NCBI GenBank assembly: GCA_963731745.1
Contig: CAVSWT010000015.1
Coordinates: 124,001-188,000, forward strand
DNA from: CAVSWT01 sp963731745
GTDB taxonomy: Bacteria > Bacteroidota > Ignavibacteria > Ignavibacteriales > Ignavibacteriaceae
Reading direction: 5' to 3'
Length of the DNA: 64,000 bases
Position numbers and translations under genes: made by a program
The notes under the pieces: generated by a model
Told to the model about the DNA's origin: nothing
The model's database searches: none
The model's input: the letters and a program-made list of their open reading frames with translations, nothing else
Part shown: positions 35,535 to 43,833 of the stretch, in pieces
How positions within the stretch are numbered: the stretch's first letter is position 1
Layout: every line of letters begins with the position of its first letter

Positions 35535-35943
35535 AGATTAATCATGGCAATTGCTACTCCGATTTTTCGGGGTGGAGGAAAGTCCGAACTTCACAGAACA
35601 GAGCGCCGGGTAACGCCCGGGTATTAACCCGTAACAGGTTGATAACGGAAAGTGCCGCAGAAAATATACAGCCCGAACTTAGTCTGGGTAATGGTGAAAA
35701 GGCAGGGTAAGAGCCTACCGTTTCGATGGTAACATCGGAAGCTTGGTAAACCCCGCTCGAAGCAAGGTCAAATAGGAAAGTCTTTTCGATGAACTGCGAT
35801 AAGCCGTTTTGTCGGAACAAAGTTGTTCGCTTTGAATGGCTTTCGGGTAGACCGCTGGAATCTTAAAGTAATTTGAGATCAAGACAAATAATTGCCATTC
35901 CAAATTATTTGGGATTACAAAATTCGGCTTATATGATTAGTCT
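35535..35943 (+). ncRNA. rnpB: RNase P RNA (bacterial class A)
   Basis: This is the catalytic RNA of RNase P, which matures tRNA 5' ends. The 5' conserved core 'GGTGGAGGAAAGTCCGAAC' and the 3' core 'ACAAAATTCGGCTTAT' are both present. P1 can be drawn: AGATTAATCAT (35,535-35,545) pairs with ATGATTAGTCT (35,933-35,943) with one wobble. P2 pairs 35,545-35,552 with 35,890-35,897. The internal 'GTAAACCCCGCTCG' segment is also typical. The length of about 409 nt is normal. A T8 run follows. Small antisense ORFs here are spurious. Confidence 0.97.
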
Positions 35944-35952
35944 GTTTTTTTG
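35944..35952 (+). terminator. T tract ending rnpB
   Basis: A run of eight T directly follows the P1 3' strand of RNase P RNA. With P1 acting as the stem, this works as an intrinsic terminator. Confidence 0.6.
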
Positions 35953-36002
35953 TTCTTTCGGTTATCATAACCTGTCTGCCGACAAGTAGATTGGATAATT
36001 TT

Positions 36003-37718
36003 ATGTTGAATAAACGTTGGAATATTAAAAACGTTTGTGATGATTATGCTGTTAAATCTCTTTCCGACTCTTTAAACATCTCTGAAGTACTATCTAAACT
36101 TTTAGTGCAAAGAAATATCACTAACTTCACTCAAGCAAAAACTTTTTTTAGACCTGTATTAGATTCTCTTCATGATCCTTTTCTTATGGATGGCATGGAA
36201 GAAGCCACCACACGTGTTATACAAGCGATAACAGAAAACCAATTAATTTGTATTTACGGCGATTATGATGTTGACGGAACTTGCTCAACTGCATTATTGT
36301 ACATGTTTTTAAAAGAGCTTGGAGCTAAAGTTGACTATTACATTCCCAAAAGATTAAATGAGGGCTATGGACTTTCAACAGCCGGCATTGATATAGTAAA
36401 AGCAAAAGATACTTCTCTTCTAATTTCTGTTGATTGCGGTATTACCGCCCTTGAAGAAACTGAATATGCAAAAAGTTTAGGAATTGATGTAATTATTTGC
36501 GATCATCATCAGCCCAAAGAACAGATTCCAAACGCGACTGCAGTTTTAGATCCGTTAAAACCAAATTGCAATTACCCATTTAAATATTTGTCCGGCGCGG
36601 GAGTAGCATTAAAGCTAGCACAGGGAGTTGGCGAAAGAATCGGGAAAAGGATACTTCCATTAAAATTTCTTGATCTTGTTGCATTAGCAGGAGCGGCTGA
36701 TATTGTTCCATTGGTTGATGAAAATAGAATTCTCGTTAAAGAGGGCTTAAATTTAATTAATGAAAATCCTCGTCCTGGAATTTTAGCATTAATTAAAAGC
36801 AGCAATATGGAGCCTGGAAATCTTACATCAGGCCAAATTGTGTTTACAATAGCGCCTCGAATAAATGCCGTTGGAAGATTAGGCGATGCACAAAGGGCTG
36901 TAGAATTATTAATAACTGAAGAAAAGGAAAAAGCCCTTGAGCTTGCAAAGATTTTAGAATCTGAAAATTATCAACGAAGAAAAATTGATGAAACAACTTT
37001 TATTGGTGCATTGGATATTGTCCAATCATCACTAGATATGGATGAAAACATACCGATAATTCTTCATCAAGAAAATTGGCATCCGGGTGTGATTGGAATT
37101 GTTGCATCGCGTTTAGTAGAAAGGTATTACCGTCCAACAATAATGCTTACTACAATCGATGGAATAGCTAAAGGATCTGCAAGAAGCATTTCAAATTTCA
37201 ATATTTATGAGGCACTGCAAAAATGTGAAGATCTTCTTATTCACTTTGGAGGCCATCAAGCTGCTGCCGGACTAGCTGTAGAAATTGAAAAGATTGAAGA
37301 ATTTAAAACTAAATTTAATCAAGTTGTAAAAGACTCAATTGCTGAGGAAGATCTTCTGCCTGAACTTCATATTGATTCCAAAATAAAATTTTCAGAAATT
37401 ACTCCGAAATTTTTACGGATAATTGATCAGTTTTCACCTTTCGGTCCCGGTAATATGCGTCCGGTTTTTTTGTCTGAAGATGTTCATGCTGTTAGCTCTA
37501 GAATCGTCGGCACGAACCATTTACTATTAAGTTTAAAGCAAGAATGCAGTGACAAAGTGTTCGATAGTATCGGCTTTAATCTAGGTGATTTTTATGAAAA
37601 AATAAAACATAATAATGTTGCATTTAATGTTGTATTTTCGGTTGACAGAAGTGTGAGAGATGGAAGAACTTTTCCACAGTTTAAAATTAAAGACTTAAAA
37701 ATAAAAGAAAATTATTAG
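36003..37718 (+). CDS. recJ: Single-stranded-DNA-specific exonuclease RecJ
   Basis: RecJ is a 5'-3' ssDNA exonuclease of the DHH superfamily acting in recombination and mismatch repair. Motifs visible are 'IYGDYDVDGTCST', 'ISVDCGITALEE', 'ICDHHQP' (the DHH signature) and the DHHA1 'FGGHQAAAGLAVE'. A C-terminal OB-like region follows. The protein is about 571 residues, the normal length. I prefer the ATG at 36,003 ('MLNKRWNIKNV') over the TTG at 35,991 because homologues usually start with a short basic segment. yebC follows after 11 bp. Confidence 0.97.
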   Translation: MLNKRWNIKNVCDDYAVKSLSDSLNISEVLSKLLVQRNITNFTQAKTFFRPVLDSLHDPFLMDGMEEATTRVIQAITENQLICIYGDYDVDGTCSTALLYMFLKELGAKVDYYIPKRLNEGYGLSTAGIDIVKAKDTSLLISVDCGITALEETEYAKSLGIDVIICDHHQPKEQIPNATAVLDPLKPNCNYPFKYLSGAGVALKLAQGVGERIGKRILPLKFLDLVALAGAADIVPLVDENRILVKEGLNLINENPRPGILALIKSSNMEPGNLTSGQIVFTIAPRINAVGRLGDAQRAVELLITEEKEKALELAKILESENYQRRKIDETTFIGALDIVQSSLDMDENIPIILHQENWHPGVIGIVASRLVERYYRPTIMLTTIDGIAKGSARSISNFNIYEALQKCEDLLIHFGGHQAAAGLAVEIEKIEEFKTKFNQVVKDSIAEEDLLPELHIDSKIKFSEITPKFLRIIDQFSPFGPGNMRPVFLSEDVHAVSSRIVGTNHLLLSLKQECSDKVFDSIGFNLGDFYEKIKHNNVAFNVVFSVDRSVRDGRTFPQFKIKDLKIKENY

Positions 37719-37729
37719 GAGTAAATTCA

Positions 37730-38470
37730 ATGTCAGGGCATAGTAAATGGGCAACCATTAAAAGAAAAAAAGGTGCGCTGGATGCGAAGCGCGGTAAAAT
37801 GTTTACAAAATTAATTAAAGAAATTACAATTGCAGCTCGCGAAGGAGGAGGCGACCCAAACGGTAACCCGCGATTAAGGCTTGCAGTTGATAATGCAAAA
37901 TCTTTAAACATGCCGGCAGATAATATTGAACGGGCAATAAAAAAAGCTACCGGCGAACTCGAAGGCGTAAGCTATCATGAATTTACTTATGAAGGTTACG
38001 GGGCAAGCGGGGTTGCGGTTTTAGTTGAAGTAGCTACCGATAATAAAAATAGAACTGTTGCTGAAGTCAGGCATTTATTCAGCAAAGGCGGTGGAAGCAT
38101 GGGAGAAAGCGGTTCGGTGGCATGGATGTTTGATAGAAAAGGTGTTATCACTTTACCTAAAGATGGAAAACAGGAAGAAGAGGTTTTGGAAGTTGTTTTA
38201 GAAGCCGGCGCTGAAGATCTTCAAACAGAAGAAGAATTTTTTGAAATTACTACTGCGATGGAAAACTTTGAACAAGTGAGGAAAGCTTTAGTCGATAAAG
38301 GATTTACACCCGACAATGCATCTCTGCAGTGGGTTGCTAAAAATCAAATATCTGTAAGTGGTGAAGAAGCTGAAAAGGTTATACGGCTGATTGATTCTTT
38401 AGAAGATAACGACGATGTGCAAAATGTTTACTCAAACGCTGATATCGATGAAAATTCAATTGGCGGATAG
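37730..38470 (+). CDS. yebC: YebC/PmpR family DNA-binding regulatory protein
   Basis: The 246-residue protein has the invariant opening 'MSGHSKWATIKRKKGALDAKRGKMFTK'-like start, then 'GGGDPNGNPRLRLAVD' and 'GYGASGVAVLVEVATDN', as in all YebC/PmpR (TACO1) proteins. These bind DNA or ribosomes; recent work links the family to translation of proline-rich stretches. The gene sits upstream of ruvC, its most common neighbourhood. The start is set by TAGGAG. Confidence 0.98.
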   Translation: MSGHSKWATIKRKKGALDAKRGKMFTKLIKEITIAAREGGGDPNGNPRLRLAVDNAKSLNMPADNIERAIKKATGELEGVSYHEFTYEGYGASGVAVLVEVATDNKNRTVAEVRHLFSKGGGSMGESGSVAWMFDRKGVITLPKDGKQEEEVLEVVLEAGAEDLQTEEEFFEITTAMENFEQVRKALVDKGFTPDNASLQWVAKNQISVSGEEAEKVIRLIDSLEDNDDVQNVYSNADIDENSIGG

Positions 38471-38500
38471 AAATTTATAATTACAACTTATTATATTTAA

Positions 38501-39041
38501 ATGATAATTTTAGGAGTTGATCCCGGAACTAACTTCACTGGTTTTGGGATTATTAAACAGGATAAAAACGAAAACATTCGTGTAATAAATGGTTTAATCA
38601 AGCTCCCTAAATCATTAGTTCTTGCCTCGAAGCTTCAAATTATTTATGATGAATTAGATAAAGTTATTAAAACTTACCGACCTGATGAATTTGCAATTGA
38701 GACTGCTTTTTACGGAAAGAATGTTCAATCTGCAATGAAAATAGGATATGCACGCGGTGTATCGCATATTTGCAGCTGTTCATAATAAAATTCCAACTAA
38801 TGAATATTCACCCCGCGAAATTAAAAAATCGGTTGTTGGAAATGGAGCAGCGTCCAAAGAACAAGTTTTCTACATGGTTTCCAATTTACTTGATCTTAAA
38901 GAAGAAAAAATGAAATACGATGAGAGTGATGCATTAGCAGTAGCTTTATGTCACGCATTTCGAATTAAAAAACCGATAAAAAAAAGTAAGGATTGGAAAG
39001 CATATATTGAACAATATCCAGAGAGAGTTATAAATTCATAA
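38501..39041 (+). pseudogene. ruvC: Holliday junction endonuclease RuvC, frameshifted
   Basis: RuvC resolves Holliday junctions together with RuvAB. The first frame holds the catalytic 'LGVDPGTNFTG' and 'IETAFYGKN' and ends at 38,785. The second frame holds 'EYSPREIKKSVVGNGAASKEQV' and the last catalytic acids in 'YDESDALAVALCH'. They join perfectly if one C at about 38,765 is removed, giving 'ARGVSIFAAVH' as expected for the family and 179 residues overall. As given, the catalytic residues are split across frames and the product would be inactive. An essential-type gene broken this way suggests a sequence error. Confidence 0.93.
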
Positions 39042-39155
39042 TTGAATTAGTTATTGCTTAATTGTTTTATTGATAAATTGTTAAAAAAGATTTTTAAATT
39101 TGTTATGAAAATGTTCTTAATTGTTAATTGTTAATTATTCATTTTTAATTAAAAT

Positions 39156-39737
39156 ATGATTGGCTATCTAACTGGTAAAATAATTTCGGCCAAACCAACT
39201 AAAATTTTACTTGATGTAAATGGAGTTGGGTACTTAGTTAATATTTCGATTACAACATTTGAAAATATTACGGATAAAGAAATTGTTTCGCTTTTTATTC
39301 ATACAAATGTAAAAGAAGATTCAATTACTTTATTCGGATTTTTCACCGAATCTGAAAAGGAGATGTTCGAATTATTAATATCAGTTAATGGAATAGGCCC
39401 TAAAATTGCTCTCAGCATTTTGTCCGGAATCAGAATCGATGATTTAAAAAATGCGATTGAATCTTCCGACGTTTCAAGAATAGTTGCTGTTCCTGGAATC
39501 GGAAGAAAAACTGCAGAACGATTGGTGCTTGAACTTAAATCTAAAGTTGATAAGATTATGGAAGAAGGAAGTACTGCAATTCCATTCAGCATAAAGAATG
39601 AAGCAGTTTCTGCATTATCAACTTTGGGTTATAATTCAAAAATTGCCGAAAAAGCTGTGCGAGATGTTTTAAGCGAAAATGGAAATCTTTCTCTTGAAGA
39701 AGTGATTAAAAAAGCCTTGGGCAATTTGAATAAATAA
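39156..39737 (+). CDS. ruvA: Holliday junction branch migration protein RuvA
   Basis: RuvA binds four-way junctions and recruits RuvB. The 193-residue protein has the N-terminal OB fold ('MIGYLTGKIISAKPTKILLDVNGVGY'-like). Two helix-hairpin-helix motifs follow ('LISVNGIGPKIALSIL' and 'IVAVPGIGRKTAERLVLELK'), and then the C-terminal domain III ending 'LEEVIKKALGNLNK'. The length is normal. Its last 243 bases recur in diverged form at 40,421-40,664. Confidence 0.97.
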   Translation: MIGYLTGKIISAKPTKILLDVNGVGYLVNISITTFENITDKEIVSLFIHTNVKEDSITLFGFFTESEKEMFELLISVNGIGPKIALSILSGIRIDDLKNAIESSDVSRIVAVPGIGRKTAERLVLELKSKVDKIMEEGSTAIPFSIKNEAVSALSTLGYNSKIAEKAVRDVLSENGNLSLEEVIKKALGNLNK

Positions 39738-39821
39738 TTAATATATTCATTTAAAACTCAAATATATCGATAAAGTTACAATTGCAACAAAATTTTACAT
39801 TAATTAAATTGTAAACCATAA

Positions 39822-40073
39822 ATGCCCGAAGTATGTAACATTAACGGGATGTCCATTAAAATAATCTGGGAAGATCACTTACCAAAACACTTGCATGTAT
39901 TTGTTGGTAGAAGTGAAACAAGGATTACTTTTGATGGTATAATTTTGTCGGGAAATTTACAGTCTGACAAATTAAAGATTTTAAGAAAATGGTTAGTAAA
40001 ACGACAATTAGACTTGGAAGATAGATGGGAAAAAGCTATGAGAAAAGAACCAATAGAAAGGATTGAACCATGA
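39822..40073 (+). CDS. DUF4160 protein, putative toxin-antitoxin-like partner
   Basis: The 83-residue protein matches DUF4160: 'INGMSIKIIWEDHLPKHLHV' is the family's diagnostic DH.P.HfHV segment, and 'RKWLVKRQLDLEDRWEKA' closes the domain. It overlaps the next gene by 4 bases (ATGA). DUF4160-DUF2442 pairs recur in genomic islands and are suspected toxin-antitoxin modules, although activity is not established. Here the pair lies between ruvA and a second ruvA 3' end, evidence of insertion. Confidence 0.88.
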   Translation: MPEVCNINGMSIKIIWEDHLPKHLHVFVGRSETRITFDGIILSGNLQSDKLKILRKWLVKRQLDLEDRWEKAMRKEPIERIEP

Positions 40074-40396
40074 CCCCAAGTATGTTAATAGAACGCGCAG
40101 TTTATTTAGGCAATTTTGTAATTCTATTTGAAACCATGGAAGGCGAAATGAGGACAATTGATTTGAAGCCGCTTCTAAAAGCTAATATGGGTGCTTTTGA
40201 AAGTCTAAGAAATGAAGACATATTTAAAAAATTTTATCTCGATACATTTATTCTAACCTGGGATATTGATTTACCTATAAAAAGTGATAAGCAAATAGAT
40301 CAATTCGATTTGGCTCCAGAATATATTTATGAAAATAGTGTACCACTGGTTATGAATAAGGGAGAATACCGCATTAACATTTCTCAAAAGAATTAA
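40070..40396 (+). CDS. DUF2442 protein, partner of DUF4160
   Basis: The 108-residue protein fits DUF2442: 'LIERAVYLGNFVILFETMEGEMRTIDLKPLL' and 'ILTWDIDLPIKSDKQIDQFDLAPEYIYE' show the family's Fe-like strand pattern and the 'D.aPe.L' ending. It begins inside the DUF4160 gene with a 4-base ATGA overlap, so translation is coupled. It is proposed to be the antitoxin-like half of a module. The C-terminus extends about 20 residues past the usual end. Confidence 0.85.
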   Translation: MTPSMLIERAVYLGNFVILFETMEGEMRTIDLKPLLKANMGAFESLRNEDIFKKFYLDTFILTWDIDLPIKSDKQIDQFDLAPEYIYENSVPLVMNKGEYRINISQKN

Positions 40397-40420
40397 GTAT
40401 GCTAAGATTATTATAATCTT

Positions 40421-40664
40421 GGAATCGTGAGAAAAAAAAACAGAAAGTTTAGCACTCAAATAAAAATCCAAAGTAGATAAAATTGTTGAAGAAGGTAGCA
40501 CTGCAATTCCATTCAGCATAAAGAATGAAGCTGTTTCAGCTTTAACTACATTAGGTTACAACTCTAAAACTGCAGAAAAAGTAGTTAGAGATGTTTTAAG
40601 CGAAGATGGAAATCTTTCACTTGAGGAAGTGATTAAAAAAGCATTGGGGAATTTGAATAATTAA
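40421..40664 (+). pseudogene. Diverged second copy of the ruvA 3' end
   Basis: This stretch aligns end to end with ruvA 39,495-39,737. The first 70 bases are decayed by substitutions and indels. From about 40,495 it encodes a domain III nearly the same as RuvA ('STAIPFSIKNEAVSAL') and ends at its own TAA. By eye, among 56 aligned codons about 17 differ silently and 5 change the residue. That pattern means the copy evolved as part of a working gene before being stranded here. It has no start and no N-terminal domains, so it is a remnant. Confidence 0.92.
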
Positions 40665-40679
40665 TTTAAGACTAAACCA

Positions 40680-41336
40680 TTAAACAACTTCGCATTCCAA
40701 AGAAGAAATATTTTTTATTTCCGCAAAAAGCTTATTTCCCTTTTCGACATTTCCAACTCCAGCAGGGGTTCCGGTAAAAATTAAATCCCCTTCTTCCAGA
40801 ATCATTAATGACGAAATGTATTCAACGATTTCAGAAGGATTGAAAATCATTTTATTTAATTTTTCTTTTTGCCTTATCTCATCATTTACTTTAAGAGAAA
40901 TTTCTTCATTTAAAGTTAAATTGTAATCATGTTTTGAGATGAATTCACTTAAGACTGCTGAAGTATCAAAACATTTTGCTATCGTCCAGGGATGGCCTTT
41001 TTTCTTTAACTCACTTTGAATATCACGCAAAGTCATATCCAATCCAACACCATATCCTTCGATTGCTTGTTCTGCAGATTGTTTGTCTGCATCTTTAATG
41101 GTTTTTCCAATCAGCAAAACAAGTTCAACTTCATGATGCATTTCTTTTGAGAAATTCGGATAAATAATTTTACCGCCATTGAAAATTACAGATGAAGCTG
41201 GCTTTAAAAATATTACCGGCTTTTCAGGAATTTCATTTCCTAATTCTTTTGCATGCTCGGCATAATTTCTTCCGACGCAGACTATTTTGCCGATTGTAAA
41301 TTCTTTAGTAGAATTTTTTAATTTTAATTTTTTCAT
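40680..41336 (-). CDS. Fumarylacetoacetate hydrolase family protein
   Basis: The product of about 218 residues is a compact FAH-fold enzyme. 'KIVCVGRNYAEHAKELGNEIPEKPVIFLKP' is the family opening. Metal ligands lie in 'HHEVELVLLIG' and 'GLDMTLRD'. It closes with 'LEEGDLIFTGTPAGVG'. Members hydrolyse or decarboxylate beta-diketo or oxaloacetate-type acids; this short form often acts as acylpyruvase or oxaloacetate decarboxylase. I prefer the ATG at 41,336, eight bases after AAGGA. It follows the GT9 gene in the same direction. Confidence 0.94.
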   Translation of the reverse strand: MKKLKLKNSTKEFTIGKIVCVGRNYAEHAKELGNEIPEKPVIFLKPASSVIFNGGKIIYPNFSKEMHHEVELVLLIGKTIKDADKQSAEQAIEGYGVGLDMTLRDIQSELKKKGHPWTIAKCFDTSAVLSEFISKHDYNLTLNEEISLKVNDEIRQKEKLNKMIFNPSEIVEYISSLMILEEGDLIFTGTPAGVGNVEKGNKLFAEIKNISSLECEVV

Positions 41337-41348
41337 TTTCAAAATCCT

Positions 41349-42447
41349 TTAAAGATTTAAAATTTTTTCTAATTCTAAAATAACTTTTTCCGGAGTTATT
41401 CTTTTCATGCATTCAACAGGCTTGTTAAATTTGCAAACCTCTTCCCACTGAGCTGGTTTTGGGTTTTTATGCACGCATGGAATACAAGGCATATCTGAAG
41501 TTAAAATTTTAACTGGAATATCCGTGATTATACGGGCCTGTATCATCGGGATTCATATATCCCATTAAACAAAGAACCGGAATATCAATTGCAGTTGCAA
41601 TATGAATTGGGCCTGTATCTACCCCAAAAACTAAATCAGATAAACTGATTAATGCAAACATACTTCTTACATCAATTGCGTTATCTCCGGCAAGCATTAT
41701 TGCATCGCCTTTAATCTTTGCAGCAATTTTATCAAAATCTTCTTTGTCTCTTTTTAATCCGTTAAAAACAACTTTGTATCCATAATTATTAATAAAATGA
41801 TCGGCAACCGGAGCGTAGTTTTCAAAAGGCCAATCCTTTTCAGAATACTGCTTACTGCTTCCCGGATTGAAAAAAAGAATTTTATCCTTTTCATTAATAG
41901 TAAATTGTTTTAAGTATTGCCGCACTTTAATTTTTTCTTCATCCGAAACAAAAACTATAGGTTTATCATTTCCATCTATTTGTGTCCAAGCTTTAACAAG
42001 TTCTGTATCTGCCAATAAAGCTTTTTTATTTGGCCGATTTATTTGATAGTCTGCTATTCCAATTGGGTTGGTGAACGATGCAATCTTTTTAGGAAAACAA
42101 AATTTACCCACAATTGTATAATGAGGATTCACCTCGGGAACAATTAACAGGCTATATCTTTTAGGAATTAGTGATATAAAAAATATTAACTGTTTAATTA
42201 TGGAAATAATTGAAAAGTCGAAATTAAATGGGATTATTTTTTTAACGCCTGGAAAATATTTTAACACATCGCCTGCTCTTTGTCCGACGATAACATCGAT
42301 GCTTGCATCAGGGAAAGAATAATTTAATCTTTTTAATAATGAAGTAATAAAAACAGTGTCCCCTAAAAGTCCATTTCTTAAAACAAGTATTCGTTTTACA
42401 TTTTCTTTTTGACGAACAAAGTTTAGAAAATTCTCAGACTTGCTCAT
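41349..42447 (-). pseudogene. Glycosyltransferase family 9 (heptosyltransferase-like), frameshifted
   Basis: The gene encodes an ADP-heptose-type GT9 transferase for lipopolysaccharide or other cell-surface glycan. The N-terminus reads 'RILVLRNGLLGDTVFITSLL', and the acceptor/donor cleft has 'LVFGVDTGPIHIATAI'. The first frame ends at 41,509 after 'GPYNHGYSS'. The adjacent frame supplies the missing tail with the usual paired cysteines ('SDMPCIPCVHK', 'VECMKRITPEKV') down to 41,349. Deleting one T at about 41,511 restores 365 residues. The start is one base after the stop of the exported-protein gene, so the two are coupled. Confidence 0.9.
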
Positions 42448-42448
42448 T

Positions 42449-43705
42449 TTAAGTTTTTTGCTTTTTCTTTTTTGCTGCGGGAAATAAAATATTATTTAAT
42501 ATTAATCTATATCCGGGTGAGTTTTTATATAAAGATAAATCCGTCGGCGGATCACCAACAGCATGCTGATAATCTTCCGGATCATGGCCGCCGTAAAAAG
42601 TAAATGTTCCTCTGCCGTAATTACCATGAATATATTTTATTTGATCAGTACCTTCACGCTGCGCTAAAATAATTACCGAAGGCTTAATATCACTCTTGCG
42701 AAACATTGTTGTTTGCCCCATAAATCCTTTGATAACATTTACATGATCCTGCGTAAGCATAGTGGGAACAGGATCATATTTGGCAGAGAATTGGAAAAGT
42801 GTAAAATAATCATTTTGAAAATTCCCAATTTCGTTCGGCTGAATATCTATATCGCTGTATTCATAAACATAAGGATTCATTTCCAGCTTAAAATTTTGAA
42901 ATGCCAATGAATTTGTAAAATCAAGTTTCTGTTGTGCATTCGGATCAGCAGCATCTCCATCGTACATCTCTGCGCAGATATCTACATTATGAGCAGCAAG
43001 AGCAATGTCGTACGAATCAGTTGCGGAACACATTGCAAATAAAAATCCGCCTTTGCCCACAAAGTTTTTTATTGTTTGAGCTACGGCTTTCATCATTTCA
43101 GAAACTTTTTTGTAACCGTTTTTCTTTGCATCCTGTTCATACATCATCTGCTGATCGATGTACCATTGGGCATTACTGAAACTCGCATAAAATTTTCCAT
43201 ACTGCCCGGTAAAGTCTTCATGATGAAGATGAAGCCAATCGTATTTCGAAAGATCCCCTTTTAGAATTTCATCATTCCAAACCTTATCATACGGTACTTT
43301 GGCGTATTCAAGAGCAATCGTAACTGCATCATCCCACGGTGCAAAACCCGGTGGAACATAAACAGCAATCTTAGGTGCTTTCTCCAATCTGACAACATCC
43401 ATATTATTGTCTTCACTCTGCACTTCGGAATAAATTTGTACCGCTTTTGAAGCGGATATATTATCGAATGCTACACCTTCTATTCTACACTCATTTGCAA
43501 TTTTATCTGAATAATCTATAAGGAACGATCCGCCTCTATAATTCAAAAGCCAATCTGATTTAATCCCGGCTTGCAAAGCGTGAAATGTAATACCATAAGC
43601 TTTTAAATGATCGCTTTGTTTTAAGTCCATGTATATCAAAATTTTTGATTGGGCTAAAATCAGAAAATTACTGAATAATATTATCAGCAGAATTTTTCTT
43701 AACAT
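42449..43705 (-). CDS. Exported protein of the family often labelled 'asparagine synthetase B' in Bacteroidota
   Basis: The product of about 418 residues has a signal peptide ('LRKILLIILFSNFLILAQS') and then 'ILIYMDLKQSDHLKAYGI' and 'DWLLNYRGGSFLIDY'. These match a conserved Bacteroidota family that databases often call asparagine synthetase B, a name the sequence does not justify since no synthetase motifs are present. The second half ('GGFLFAMCSATDSYDIALAAH', 'GTFTFYGGHDPEDY') resembles a class-I amidotransferase-like fold with Cys and His. Function unknown. I prefer ATG 43,705 over TTG 43,717. Confidence 0.7.
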   Translation of the reverse strand: MLRKILLIILFSNFLILAQSKILIYMDLKQSDHLKAYGITFHALQAGIKSDWLLNYRGGSFLIDYSDKIANECRIEGVAFDNISASKAVQIYSEVQSEDNNMDVVRLEKAPKIAVYVPPGFAPWDDAVTIALEYAKVPYDKVWNDEILKGDLSKYDWLHLHHEDFTGQYGKFYASFSNAQWYIDQQMMYEQDAKKNGYKKVSEMMKAVAQTIKNFVGKGGFLFAMCSATDSYDIALAAHNVDICAEMYDGDAADPNAQQKLDFTNSLAFQNFKLEMNPYVYEYSDIDIQPNEIGNFQNDYFTLFQFSAKYDPVPTMLTQDHVNVIKGFMGQTTMFRKSDIKPSVIILAQREGTDQIKYIHGNYGRGTFTFYGGHDPEDYQHAVGDPPTDLSLYKNSPGYRLILNNILFPAAKKKKQKT

Positions 43706-43833
43706 ATTGATTCTCAAAGTAAAAAGTGATTATCTATTTTGTTGCGTTGAAAAGCTTACTCAACTATAACTTATAGATAACCACTTTATTTTTAAAAAGC
43801 TAAACCAATTTTACTGACGGATTAATTTTTCTT

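Noticed and set aside
35554..35903. Antisense ORFs inside the RNase P RNA gene
   Set aside because: The sequence is explained in full by rnpB; the ORFs have no SD and no recognisable protein features.
39042..39155. TTAATTGTTAATTG repeats before ruvA as a regulatory array
   Set aside because: They look like ordinary low-complexity AT-rich spacer.
42713..43264. Plus-strand ORFs opposite the exported-protein gene
   Set aside because: They are shadows of a long, well-supported minus-strand gene and lack SDs.
42449..43705. Asparagine synthetase B function
   Set aside because: No glutaminase or ATP-pyrophosphatase motifs are visible, and the protein has a signal peptide.
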